DNA of 35,432 nt from an uncultured Sulfurimonas sp. (GCA_937914675.1 CALDOC010000100.1:1-35432), one strand, 5' to 3'; positions 1 to 8,629 are shown, numbered from the stretch's first letter. Notes: a model not told the origin generated them from the letters alone. A program made the numbers and translations.

Positions 1-43
1 AAAAAAAGAAGTTTTTAATTAAATCAATTTATAGAACTTGAGA

Positions 44-49
44 TATAAT
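44..49 (+). promoter_or_regulatory. candidate sigma70 -10 hexamer (TATAAT) upstream of the HAD hydrolase gene
   Basis: gagaTATAATttcgc about 27 bp upstream of the ATG at 77; AAGG Shine-Dalgarno in between. Confidence 0.5.
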
Positions 50-76
50 TTCGCATTAACACAAAGGTAATGATAT

Positions 77-673
77 ATGAATAAAATAATTTTTACGGAT
101 TTAGATGGAACGCTCACGTTTCGTGATACTTATATAAAATTTATATTTAAAAATCTCACCTTCTCCTCCGCTCTCGCAAACACTCCGGCTTTAACACTTA
201 TGACTCTGAAATATATTTTCGGAGTCATAAATAAAGAAACAGTCAAAAGAACAACTTTTAAAATGTTCTTTGATGGCTATGACGTACGCCAAAATATAGA
301 AAATTTCGCAAAAAGCGTTAAGTGGAACAAAAAAGTTTTAGACATGATAGATGAAAAAAAAAGAGAGGGCTACAAAGTCATAATAGTTACGGCTTCACCC
401 GACATGTATCTTCCACATCTTTGCGATTATTTAGGTTATGATGGTTTTCTCTCTACAAAAACTTTAAAAAACGGTGAATTTTTAACTGGGCTTTTTGATG
501 GAAAAGTTTGTAATTTTGAGGAAAAAACATTAAGAATTAAAGAGTTTCTCAGAGACAAAAAGACGAGTCATACCGTCTCTTTTGGAAATTCGATTGGAGA
601 CTACCCAATGTTAGAATTTTGTGACGAAGCTTACTTCGTGCATAAATTGAACGTAAAAAAGTTTGAAGCCTAA
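77..673 (+). CDS. HAD-IB family phosphatase (SerB/PgpC-like)
   Basis: N-terminal DLDGTLT motif, VTASPD motif, GNSIGDYPML motif typical of HAD hydrolases. Confidence 0.85.
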   Translation: MNKIIFTDLDGTLTFRDTYIKFIFKNLTFSSALANTPALTLMTLKYIFGVINKETVKRTTFKMFFDGYDVRQNIENFAKSVKWNKKVLDMIDEKKREGYKVIIVTASPDMYLPHLCDYLGYDGFLSTKTLKNGEFLTGLFDGKVCNFEEKTLRIKEFLRDKKTSHTVSFGNSIGDYPMLEFCDEAYFVHKLNVKKFEA

Positions 674-686
674 AATAGACATAGCG

Positions 687-1805
687 TTACAACCTTCTCG
701 CCCATCTAGCAAAAAATCTTGCTGGAGTGATTCTGTGATTTATTTCCGATCCCTTCAAAATATGTTCTTTTAAGATATTTGCCAAATAAGGAGCAAGAAC
801 AAAACCGTAGCCACTGCTTCCATTTATCATGTAGAGATTTGGATAATAAGCGTACTCGCGATATTTTTCCTTTTTCACTTGAAAGTTTATTTTCTTATTT
901 TGCAGCGTCTCTTGGGACATAACCAAACTCCCGACTAACGGCATGTAATCAACCGAACCGGATCTAAGCCCCGTATAGTCTTTCGTTATTTTAACATTAT
1001 CTAGTTTTAACGTTTTTGAAGCTTTTTCCAAAAGCTCTTTTCTTCCAACTTCCATGTCGTAATCTTCTTTTGAAGTTTGTGGATGATAGTGTACGTTATG
1101 AGTGGCGCCTATGGCTAATTCTCCATTGGAATTTGGCGAGATTGAGACAAACTGATGGATTGAATGAGTGTTTTTTGTGCTTGTTTGCACGTCTATGCGA
1201 TGTCCCCAGACGCCACGAATTTTGATATATGGTTCTTTTACAAGTTGTTCATACGCGCCAGTGGCTAAAACCACTTCTTTGGCGCCGTATATCTCATCAA
1301 TAATCCAAAGCCCGTCATCGTAAACAAGATTTTGAACTTCGCTTTTTACAAACTTTGCGCTTTTTGACATCGCTTGGCACATGAGCTCCGCGTTTACAAT
1401 TCCTGCGTTTATAGAGACGTTTTCTTTTTTTTGAGACTCTTCGCTTAAATTATTTAGCAATTCATCCCTTACGTCCAATAGCTCTAATTGACTTTGTTGT
1501 TTATACAATTTTAGACTTTCTGCGTCATTGTCATCTTTGGCAATGTGCAAAAGCGGAGCTTTTTTGATTAAAAGTGGAAAGTTTTTTTCATAATAATTCA
1601 TACTATAAACGAACGCTTCGTGAAGCAACTCTTGCAACTCGCCCGTTTTTGAAAATTTTGGAGAAATAAAGGCGCCAGCGGCTCCACTACCTCCATTGGC
1701 AATTTTCTCCATGTCAAAAATTATAACTTTTTTTCCAACTTGTGTAAACTCAAAAGCTACGCTACATCCGTTTACGCCGGCTCCGATTATCGCTATGTCA
1801 TACAT
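687..1805 (-). CDS. FAD-dependent oxidoreductase (DAO fold), resembles the stand-alone MnmC C-terminal oxidase domain
   Basis: N-terminal GAGVNGCS dinucleotide-binding motif; GGSGAAGAFISPK segment; C-terminal NGSSGYGFVLAPYLANIL...RFFARWARR resembling the MnmC oxidase C-terminus. Confidence 0.8.
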   Translation of the reverse strand: MYDIAIIGAGVNGCSVAFEFTQVGKKVIIFDMEKIANGGSGAAGAFISPKFSKTGELQELLHEAFVYSMNYYEKNFPLLIKKAPLLHIAKDDNDAESLKLYKQQSQLELLDVRDELLNNLSEESQKKENVSINAGIVNAELMCQAMSKSAKFVKSEVQNLVYDDGLWIIDEIYGAKEVVLATGAYEQLVKEPYIKIRGVWGHRIDVQTSTKNTHSIHQFVSISPNSNGELAIGATHNVHYHPQTSKEDYDMEVGRKELLEKASKTLKLDNVKITKDYTGLRSGSVDYMPLVGSLVMSQETLQNKKINFQVKKEKYREYAYYPNLYMINGSSGYGFVLAPYLANILKEHILKGSEINHRITPARFFARWARRL

Positions 1806-1837
1806 TGGATTTCACTTTATTTAATTTATGGATTTCA

Positions 1838-2497
1838 TTAAAAATCCAATTGTATTTTTTTTAATTGCTCTCTAAGCGTTTTTGAGTTTGGAAGATAACG
1901 ATTTACCAAGGAGTGAAACTCTTTGGAGTGATTCATGTGAACCAAATGCGCCAACTCATGCACTATGACGTAATCGATGAGCTGTTTTTTCACCTTAATA
2001 AGTTGAATGTTAAGCGTTATCTCTCTTTGAGAGCTACAACTTCCCCATCTGCTTTTTAAATTTTTAAATTTTAACTCACGAAACTTCAGTTGCATAATTT
2101 TGGCAAAACTCTCTACTCTGTTTGGCAAATATTCATTCGCCATATGTTTATAAAAATCATTATAAGAGTTTAAAATGTTTATCTCTTGCGTTTTCTTTAA
2201 GCTGTTTAGGTTATCTCTCAATAAGCTTGCTTCTTCTCTATCTATGCTAATGATTTCACCAAAAAGAAGGACTTCATCTTTTAAATTAATTTTTTTTGGT
2301 CTATTTAACTCGAACTTTAAAAGCTGTTTTCTAATCCAATCTTCTTTTTCTTTGAGAAGTTTAGTTATGAAAGAATCTGAAACTTTAGGAGTCTTCATAA
2401 CTATCTTAAAGTCTTTTTTTATGCTTATATAGCTATTTTTAAGTCTTAAGTTGCATATATGCTCAATTTCAAACTCTTTGTAAATAATTTTATTCAT
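1838..2497 (-). CDS. YgjP-like M48-type metallopeptidase (DUF45)
   Basis: KSRWGSCSSQREITLN and HELAHLVHMNHSKEFH zinc-metallopeptidase motifs. Confidence 0.85.
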   Translation of the reverse strand: MNKIIYKEFEIEHICNLRLKNSYISIKKDFKIVMKTPKVSDSFITKLLKEKEDWIRKQLLKFELNRPKKINLKDEVLLFGEIISIDREEASLLRDNLNSLKKTQEINILNSYNDFYKHMANEYLPNRVESFAKIMQLKFRELKFKNLKSRWGSCSSQREITLNIQLIKVKKQLIDYVIVHELAHLVHMNHSKEFHSLVNRYLPNSKTLREQLKKIQLDF

Positions 2498-3170
2498 AAA
2501 TAATTGGGTCGACGACTCCCGCTAATTTAAAGCCATTTAATCGCAATCTGCAGCTATCGCAAACTCCGCAAGCTTTATCTTCATTTTTATAACAACTCCA
2601 TGTAAGTTCTAAAGGAACACTCATACTTAAGGCTTTCTCAACTATTTGCGATTTTTGCAGATGCACCAATGGCATTGTAATCTCAATGTTTGTTTCATCT
2701 TTTGTGCCAAGATTTATAGAATTTTGCATACTTCTTATATATGACTCTCTACAATCGGGATAACCGCTACTATCCTCTTCAACAACTCCAATACTGATAA
2801 CTTGCGCGCCCTCTTTTTCAGCAATGGCCGCCGCCATGCTTAAAAATATCCCATTTCTAAATGGAACGTAGGTAATTGGTACGCCTATTTCTATACCAGT
2901 GGTAGGCACTTCTATACTCTTATCCGTCAATGCGGACGCTCCAAGTTGCTTAAAAAAATCCAACTCTAGCACATACTTTTCATGTGCGTTTAGAACATCG
3001 CATATCTTAGTAAAACACTCTAACTCTTTTGCTTGCGTTCTTTGATTATAGTTAAAATGAACCGCAATTATTTCGTAACCAGCTTCTTTCATCATGTAAG
3101 CGCTTAAAGTGGAATCCATGCCTCCGCTCATTATGCAAACGGCTTTTTTAGTATTTATTTCTTTTTTCAT
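2490..3170 (-). CDS. queC: 7-cyano-7-deazaguanine synthase QueC
   Basis: SGGMDSTL PP-loop, VPFRNGIFLSMAAAIAE, C-terminal zinc cysteines CYKNEDKACGVCDSC. Confidence 0.93.
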   Translation of the reverse strand: MKKEINTKKAVCIMSGGMDSTLSAYMMKEAGYEIIAVHFNYNQRTQAKELECFTKICDVLNAHEKYVLELDFFKQLGASALTDKSIEVPTTGIEIGVPITYVPFRNGIFLSMAAAIAEKEGAQVISIGVVEEDSSGYPDCRESYIRSMQNSINLGTKDETNIEITMPLVHLQKSQIVEKALSMSVPLELTWSCYKNEDKACGVCDSCRLRLNGFKLAGVVDPIIYE

Positions 3171-3228
3171 AAAATTATTTTATCATAAGTAGTATATTTT
3201 TTTAATGTATTTACAAAAATAGTCGATG

Positions 3229-3234
3229 TATAAT
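3229..3234 (+). promoter_or_regulatory. candidate -10 hexamer (TATAAT) for the YjfB-like gene
   Basis: cgatgTATAATgttc, 29 bp upstream of the ATG at 3264. Confidence 0.5.
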
Positions 3235-3263
3235 GTTCAAATACAGTTAAAAAGGAAAAAATT

Positions 3264-3440
3264 ATGGATGTATCATCAAAAAGTTCCGATATGGGTTCTG
3301 TCCAAGTTGAAGCTCTTAAGAAATCTTTGGACGTGACGGAGAGAGCTACTTTAAAAGTTATCGAAAGCGCGACGGAGCAGTCTAAACAAGTTTCAGCGCA
3401 AAAGTCGGGTATTGGTAGTAACTTAAACATTACTGGTTGA
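3264..3440 (+). CDS. small YjfB-like putative motility protein (58 aa)
   Basis: My translation: MDVSSKSSDMGSVQVEALKKSLDVTERATLKVIESATEQSKQVSAQKSGIGSNLNITG*; AAGGAAAAA upstream of ATG; N-terminal MD(V/I)S and C-terminal G-NL-I resemble the YjfB family; own promoter and terminator. Not in the supplied ORF track (below its length cutoff). Confidence 0.75.
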   Translation: MDVSSKSSDMGSVQVEALKKSLDVTERATLKVIESATEQSKQVSAQKSGIGSNLNITG

Positions 3441-3459
3441 GTGTGATTACTCTTGTTTA

Positions 3460-3484
3460 GAGCGGTCTTTGTACCGTTCTTTAC
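3460..3484 (+). terminator. candidate intrinsic terminator after the YjfB-like gene
   Basis: GAGCGGT-ctttgt-ACCGTTC stem-loop (7 bp incl. one G-U) followed by TTTA. Confidence 0.55.
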
Positions 3485-3504
3485 TAATTGTAAGCCTCTT
3501 TTGT

Positions 3505-3510
3505 TATAAT
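3505..3510 (+). promoter_or_regulatory. extended -10 promoter (TGTTATAAT) for ybeY
   Basis: tttTGtTATAATctcgcttATG; perfect TGnTATAAT, 7 nt before the ATG at 3518. Confidence 0.65.
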
Positions 3511-3517
3511 CTCGCTT

Positions 3518-3937
3518 ATGATTGAACTAGATAACAGAACTTCCTTAGAAGTCAATGAAACATTTTTAAACGCAATAGCGTCCAGTCTCACAGATGGAGA
3601 AATTGAACTCATCATCACGACGAACGAGGAGATTCAAGAAATAAATCTACAGCATAGAAATATCGACAAAGATACTGACGTGCTTAGCTTCCCGTACGAA
3701 TACATGCCTATGTCTCCCCTTGGCAGCATAGTAATATCTTCACAACATGTCCAACAAAAAGCCAAAGAATTATCACACAAAATATCTGATGAGTTGTCCC
3801 TTCTTTTTATACATGGTTTGCTGCATATACTTGGATACGACCATGAAGTGGATAATGGCGAAATGCGAGAGAAAGAAAAAACGCTCATAGAACAATTTAA
3901 TTTACCTCAAAGCTTAATAATTAGAACACAAGGATAA
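3518..3937 (+). CDS. ybeY: endoribonuclease YbeY (rRNA maturation factor)
   Basis: HGLLHILGYDHE metal-binding motif; DTDVLSFPYE. Confidence 0.93.
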   Translation: MIELDNRTSLEVNETFLNAIASSLTDGEIELIITTNEEIQEINLQHRNIDKDTDVLSFPYEYMPMSPLGSIVISSQHVQQKAKELSHKISDELSLLFIHGLLHILGYDHEVDNGEMREKEKTLIEQFNLPQSLIIRTQG

Positions 3938-3939
3938 TA

Positions 3940-4869
3940 ATGGATTTCATAATATTTATAGTAGCGATGGGCGCTTTGGTCTATGGAGCGGATTTTATCA
4001 TAAAAGAGTCGGAGAGAATCGCGTTGCATTTTAACATTTCGCATTTTGTTATTGGCGCCACTTTGATCGCGTTTGGAACGTCTCTTCCCGAAATGGCAGC
4101 GTCCATGATGGCGTCTTCTCAAGGTAAAAGCGATATGGCGGTCGCCAATGTTTTAGGAAGCGTTATTTTTAATATATCGCTCGTTCTTGGGATTGTTTTT
4201 ATGATTGCAAAATCCATGAATCCAAAAAGAGATTTGTTTGCAAAAGATAGCGCATGGATTGTAATTCCCGTGATTGTTTTCATAATCATGATTCAAGATG
4301 GCGTCATCGGCAGATTTGACGGATTGCTTTTTTTGCTCATGATGGTTTCATATCTAATATTTTTGTTCAAAGATTCAAAAGAGGATTTAGAAGGAGGAAT
4401 AGATGAAGAGTTGGCAAATGAAAAATTCAATTGGCTAAAAACTATGATTTTACTAGCCATAGGCTTTACTTTTACAATAGGTGGCGCTAATTTTGTCATA
4501 GAAAGCGGCACAAACATTGCCAGAATTTTTGGAGTAAGCGAATGGCTTATAGGTCTTTTCTTGATCTCGCTGGGAACGTCGCTTCCTGAACTTGTCGTTT
4601 CTATCGTCGCCATTAAAAAAGGCAACGCAGACATGAGCGTAGGAAATATAATTGGCTCAAACGTGGCGAATTTTTCTATGGTTTTAGGAGGCTCCTCCCT
4701 TATTAATCCACTCACCATTGACTTGGCCTCAAGTCAATTTGACATACTAATCATGATAGGAGCCTCCTTGTCTCTACTATTTATTTTGGCAAATAAACTC
4801 TACAATAAAGCTGGATCAATCTTTTTGTTGACAATTTTAGCTCTTTTTATTCATCATTCATTAGCCTAG
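3940..4869 (+). CDS. CaCA-family Na+/Ca2+ antiporter (YrbG-like)
   Basis: Two alpha-repeats with GTSLPEMAAS and GTSLPELVVS motifs and multiple TM segments. Confidence 0.9.
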   Translation: MDFIIFIVAMGALVYGADFIIKESERIALHFNISHFVIGATLIAFGTSLPEMAASMMASSQGKSDMAVANVLGSVIFNISLVLGIVFMIAKSMNPKRDLFAKDSAWIVIPVIVFIIMIQDGVIGRFDGLLFLLMMVSYLIFLFKDSKEDLEGGIDEELANEKFNWLKTMILLAIGFTFTIGGANFVIESGTNIARIFGVSEWLIGLFLISLGTSLPELVVSIVAIKKGNADMSVGNIIGSNVANFSMVLGGSSLINPLTIDLASSQFDILIMIGASLSLLFILANKLYNKAGSIFLLTILALFIHHSLA

Positions 4870-4878
4870 TAATCAAAA

Positions 4879-6663
4879 TTATTTTTTTATATAACCAAGC
4901 TCAAGCAGCTTGTTATATATATCCGATACGATACTGCCAGCGGCCGCTCCGCCATGACCGCCATGTTCTACCATGACGGTAACGACGTATTGCGGGTTTT
5001 TGTATGGTCCATAAGACGTGAACCAAGCGTGAGACCTACTATAGTAAGAAAGTTCATGCTCTTTTCTTCTTTCTATAATATCCTGTTTTATTTCAACAAC
5101 CTGAGCTGTTCCAGTTTTTCCAGCAATAACGATTTTTGAATGTAAATAATTTATTGCCGTTCCATGAGGCTTGTTGCATACTTCATACATGGCGTTTTGT
5201 ATAATTGGAAGTTTTTTAAGCTCTTCTTGGGTCAATACTTCATTAATAATTGGCTTGTAAGGTTCATCTCCTATCATCTTGGCGATGTGTGGAGTTGGCA
5301 ACTTTCCCGTCGCCAAGAGAGCCGTCGCTTGCGCAATTTGCATCGGCGTCGTCAAAAAGTCGCCTTGACCTATGGACATGTTTACCGTCTCGCCAATATT
5401 CCAGTGTTGATTATGTTTTCTTTGTTTCCATTCGCGAGATGGAACCACTCCAAAAAATTCATTTGGCAAATCTACTCCAGTTTTTTTAGAGAGACCATAA
5501 CGAGTTAAAGCGTCGCTCATTTTTTCATTCCCGACAATGAGGCTTCCTTTGTAAAAATAATCATCGCAACTCTCTCTTATCGCTTTTGTAATATTGGTCT
5601 TTTTATGCCCTATTTTTTTCCAACACCTATAAATGCGACCACCTAAAGGTAAGGAGGACTCACAATCTACCGACCATTTTTCATTTAAATCCGTTGTTAT
5701 GTAAAGCAAGCCAAGAAGTGGTTTAATTGCGGAACCAGGAGGGTACAAACCATTGATAAGTTTGTTGGTAAAAGGATGATCCAAACTAGAAGATAAATCA
5801 TCATACATTTCATAAGACATGCCCGACACAAATATATTTAAATTATAATCAGGAAAACTAGCCGCGCTTAAAATAGATCCATTAACATCCATAACGACCA
5901 TCGCTCCCACCTGACCTGTAAAAAGATTGGAAATATACTTTTGAAGTTCTATATCTAAAGTTAAAGTTAACCTTTTATCTTCTATGGGACTAGTATATGA
6001 AAGTTCTTCTATCTCTTCATTACTCGCGTTAACTTGTATTTGTCTTTTTCCCGCTTCTCCTTGAAGAAATTTATTATATTGTTTTTCTATTCCTGTTTTG
6101 CCCGTATAGCCGATTAACTCCAAAGATGGGTCTTTATTTATCTCTTTTTGATTTGCGCGAGAAACGTATCCTATCAAATGCGCCGATAAATTATCATAAG
6201 GGTAATATCTTTTTGGCGCTGCGATAATTTTTACGTTTTTTCTTAGATTGAGAGTCGTGTATACTAACGCAATGTCTTGATATGGTATAAAATCAATCAC
6301 TTCTATAAAATTATGATTGTAATAGGAATCTTTTTTAATGTAATTATTAATTAATTTGTTTTTATTCATTTTAGGAAACAAATTCATAATTACGTCTATT
6401 TCACTATCAAATTCTTTTATATTTTTTTTACTTCTTAAGTGCGGCGCTAAAAGTATTTTAAACCCTAACTTATTTATTGCGATTGGGATATTGTTTCTAT
6501 CAAGAATTTCTCCACGAACAGGAGCTATTTTTTCAGTTCTAATTGTATTTAATTGGGACAGTTTAGAATAATGCTGATTTGATTCAATGGATAAAATAAA
6601 AACCCTTGTAATAATCGCTAGCCAAATCACTATAAATATAGATAGTATGAATTTTATTTTCAC
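4879..6663 (-). CDS. mrdA: penicillin-binding protein 2
   Basis: N-terminal TM, RGEILDRNNIPIA, transpeptidase PPGSAIKPL (SxxK), KTGTAQVVE; GTG start overlapping the upstream stop (TTGTGA). Confidence 0.93.
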   Translation of the reverse strand: MKIKFILSIFIVIWLAIITRVFILSIESNQHYSKLSQLNTIRTEKIAPVRGEILDRNNIPIAINKLGFKILLAPHLRSKKNIKEFDSEIDVIMNLFPKMNKNKLINNYIKKDSYYNHNFIEVIDFIPYQDIALVYTTLNLRKNVKIIAAPKRYYPYDNLSAHLIGYVSRANQKEINKDPSLELIGYTGKTGIEKQYNKFLQGEAGKRQIQVNASNEEIEELSYTSPIEDKRLTLTLDIELQKYISNLFTGQVGAMVVMDVNGSILSAASFPDYNLNIFVSGMSYEMYDDLSSSLDHPFTNKLINGLYPPGSAIKPLLGLLYITTDLNEKWSVDCESSLPLGGRIYRCWKKIGHKKTNITKAIRESCDDYFYKGSLIVGNEKMSDALTRYGLSKKTGVDLPNEFFGVVPSREWKQRKHNQHWNIGETVNMSIGQGDFLTTPMQIAQATALLATGKLPTPHIAKMIGDEPYKPIINEVLTQEELKKLPIIQNAMYEVCNKPHGTAINYLHSKIVIAGKTGTAQVVEIKQDIIERRKEHELSYYSRSHAWFTSYGPYKNPQYVVTVMVEHGGHGGAAAGSIVSDIYNKLLELGYIKK

Positions 6664-7112
6664 AATAGGCTCACTAAAAAGAATTCAATTACTATATAGT
6701 AAATTATATAGTAATTGACGCTTGGAGGAGGAAGCAAAAATATTTCAGATAATATTAACAAAAATAGATAATAACCTATGTATCCAAGTAGTGAGTATGA
6801 GATTTTAACGCAAGAATTACAATTAAAATTTTGTTCAATTTTTGGCATAATAAATTTATAGGCAAGGGTAAAATACATTATCGTGCTAAAAAGAGGATAA
6901 TCGTTGTTTGCCTCAACAATAACAAGGCAAATTCCAATGAAAACTACCAATGAAAAATCTTCTTTTTTTAAAGCGTTTGCGTATACGATAAATAATACCG
7001 CCAACAATGGAGGGAGAAAAAGATAAATGCTACTTAAGCTGCTATACAACGCAAAAAGAGCGACGTATAGCAAAGGCGCTAAAGGGTTTTTATAAGTGAT
7101 ACTTCGTTGCAT
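6660..7112 (-). CDS. small polytopic membrane protein, MreD-like by position
   Basis: Highly hydrophobic 150 aa ORF whose stop overlaps the mrdA start; mreD commonly precedes mrdA. Confidence 0.65.
   Translation of the reverse strand: MQRSITYKNPLAPLLYVALFALYSSLSSIYLFLPPLLAVLFIVYANALKKEDFSLVVFIGICLVIVEANNDYPLFSTIMYFTLAYKFIMPKIEQNFNCNSCVKISYSLLGYIGYYLFLLILSEIFLLPPPSVNYYIIYYIVIEFFLVSLL
6686..6717. repeat. perfect 13-bp inverted repeat (hairpin)
   Basis: CAATTACTATATA-gtaaat-TATATAGTAATTG. Confidence 0.9.
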
Positions 7113-7540
7113 ACTGGAAAATGTTTACATTTGATGCAATCTGCCCAAATTTTATGTTCTGGTAGTGATTCTTTTGGAATTTCCACAAAACCTAAACGTT
7201 CAAAAAACACCTGCCTATACGTTAAACTCAGCACGCGCTTAACTCCCAAAAGCGTCGCTTCGTTTAGCGACTCTTTAACTAAGTTTTCACCTATCTTCAA
7301 CCCTCTTAACGCTTCTTTCACTATAAGCGATCTAATTTCCGCAAGATCAAAAGTGTGAACATGCAGAGCGTTGAATCCCACTAATTCGTTTTCTTGATAC
7401 GCTAAAATATACGATCTTATGTTCGTCGCCATCTCGTCCGCGCTTCTTTCCAAGATAATGCCTTGCTGCACTTCGGGAGCGATTAAATTTTGCATATTTG
7501 GTATGTCGGCGAGAGTGGCCTTGCGATATTTAATTTTCAT
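7079..7540 (-). CDS. GNAT N-acetyltransferase, resembling short-form ArgA (N-acetylglutamate synthase)
   Basis: MKIKYRKATLADIPNMQNLI start; GLKIGENLVKESL acetyl-CoA loop; C-terminal WADCIKCKHFPVCNEVSL. The track ORF starts at 7567; ATG at 7538-7540 is the more likely start. Confidence 0.8.
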   Translation of the reverse strand: MKIKYRKATLADIPNMQNLIAPEVQQGIILERSADEMATNIRSYILAYQENELVGFNALHVHTFDLAEIRSLIVKEALRGLKIGENLVKESLNEATLLGVKRVLSLTYRQVFFERLGFVEIPKESLPEHKIWADCIKCKHFPVCNEVSLIKTL

Positions 7541-8150
7541 CGTTAACGTCTTTTTGTAAAATATCATGAATTACTTGTATGATTTTCAGCGTTCCCTTTT
7601 TCTTCGAACTCGATACCGTTAAAGCGTTTGGAAATTCATGTTTTAGCGCGTTTTGTTCTTTTTGATTTAGTTTGTCTATTTTTGTAAAAATTTGAAGAAT
7701 GTATTGATTTTCTCTTACGTTTTCAAATAGAAATTCACTTACGGACGTATCGATGTCTAGACGAGGGTGTCTGCAATCAATAAGATGGATAAAGAGTTTA
7801 ATTTGCTCCCGTCCCGCAATATAGTCGGTTAAATTCTTTTCCCAATCATGTTTAATGGACTTGGAAACTTTCGCGTAACCAAAACCAGGTAAATCCACAA
7901 ATTTTGCAAGACTTTTTTGCGTAGTCTCTCTATCAATAAAAGTAACGTCAAAATAATTTATTAACCTAGTTTTACCTGGAGTGGAAGATACTTTCGCTAG
8001 CCCTTTGTGATTTGTTAGAGCGTTCAAAAGAGAACTTTTTCCAACGTTGGATCTCGCCATAAAAACGACTTCATTTTGCAAATCAGATTCAGGCGCAAAG
8101 CTTATGCTTGCGGCGGATATCATAAATTTAGAGTCAACAATCTCAACCAT
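7530..8150 (-). CDS. engB: ribosome biogenesis GTPase YihA/YsxC/EngB
   Basis: ARSNVGKSSLLNAL (G1), TPGKTRLINYF, DLPGFGYAKVS (G3), TKIDK (G4). Confidence 0.95.
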   Translation of the reverse strand: MVEIVDSKFMISAASISFAPESDLQNEVVFMARSNVGKSSLLNALTNHKGLAKVSSTPGKTRLINYFDVTFIDRETTQKSLAKFVDLPGFGYAKVSKSIKHDWEKNLTDYIAGREQIKLFIHLIDCRHPRLDIDTSVSEFLFENVRENQYILQIFTKIDKLNQKEQNALKHEFPNALTVSSSKKKGTLKIIQVIHDILQKDVNDEN

Positions 8151-8152
8151 AT

Positions 8153-8629
8153 CTACTCCTTTGTGCTATTTTCATCAGATATGTTAAATATCATAATGAC
8201 AGGTTCGGACTTCACGCCCTTGGCGTACGCTTTACCCTCGACCGTTTTTAAAACAACTTCATCGCCAATTATCTCTTTTTTCTGGTCAACTTGCCTAAGA
8301 TGAACGTTTTTAAAGAAATGATACTCTTTCGTCTCTGGCATATATATGACTTTACCCGCCTCGCCTCTGTATATTGAAGCTTGTTTTGTTTGAATGACAA
8401 ATGAAACGTTACCAACGGCGACATATTTAATTGGTTCATTGTTTTTATTCGTATAGACGCTGACCGTTGACGCGTTTAATTCATCATTTTGCTTTTTTAT
8501 GTTCACGTTTCCACTGAACACGGATAAACCTGTATTTTCATCCGCGTTAAATGAATTTGCTTTAATTTGAAGCTCATTCGCACCTAAAATCGATGTTACG
8601 AGTAATCCAAATACTATTTTATATCTCAT
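8153..8629 (-). CDS. lptA: LPS transport periplasmic protein LptA
   Basis: Signal peptide, OstA-type repeats (LSVFSGNVNIKKQNDELNASTVSVY), adjacent lptC and kdsC. Confidence 0.85.
   Translation of the reverse strand: MRYKIVFGLLVTSILGANELQIKANSFNADENTGLSVFSGNVNIKKQNDELNASTVSVYTNKNNEPIKYVAVGNVSFVIQTKQASIYRGEAGKVIYMPETKEYHFFKNVHLRQVDQKKEIIGDEVVLKTVEGKAYAKGVKSEPVIMIFNISDENSTKE

Noticed and set aside
3167-3430. 87-aa minus-strand ORF listed in the track
   Set aside because: Antisense to the better-supported YjfB-like gene and runs into queC's promoter; its stop overlaps queC start with no SD
4060-4610. Internal duplication GTSLPE...GTSLPE in the antiporter
   Set aside because: This is the standard inverted alpha-repeat of CaCA exchangers, not a novel repeat
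4293-4718. 141-aa antisense ORF inside the CaCA antiporter
   Set aside because: Antisense to a clear CDS with conserved alpha-repeats; no independent signals
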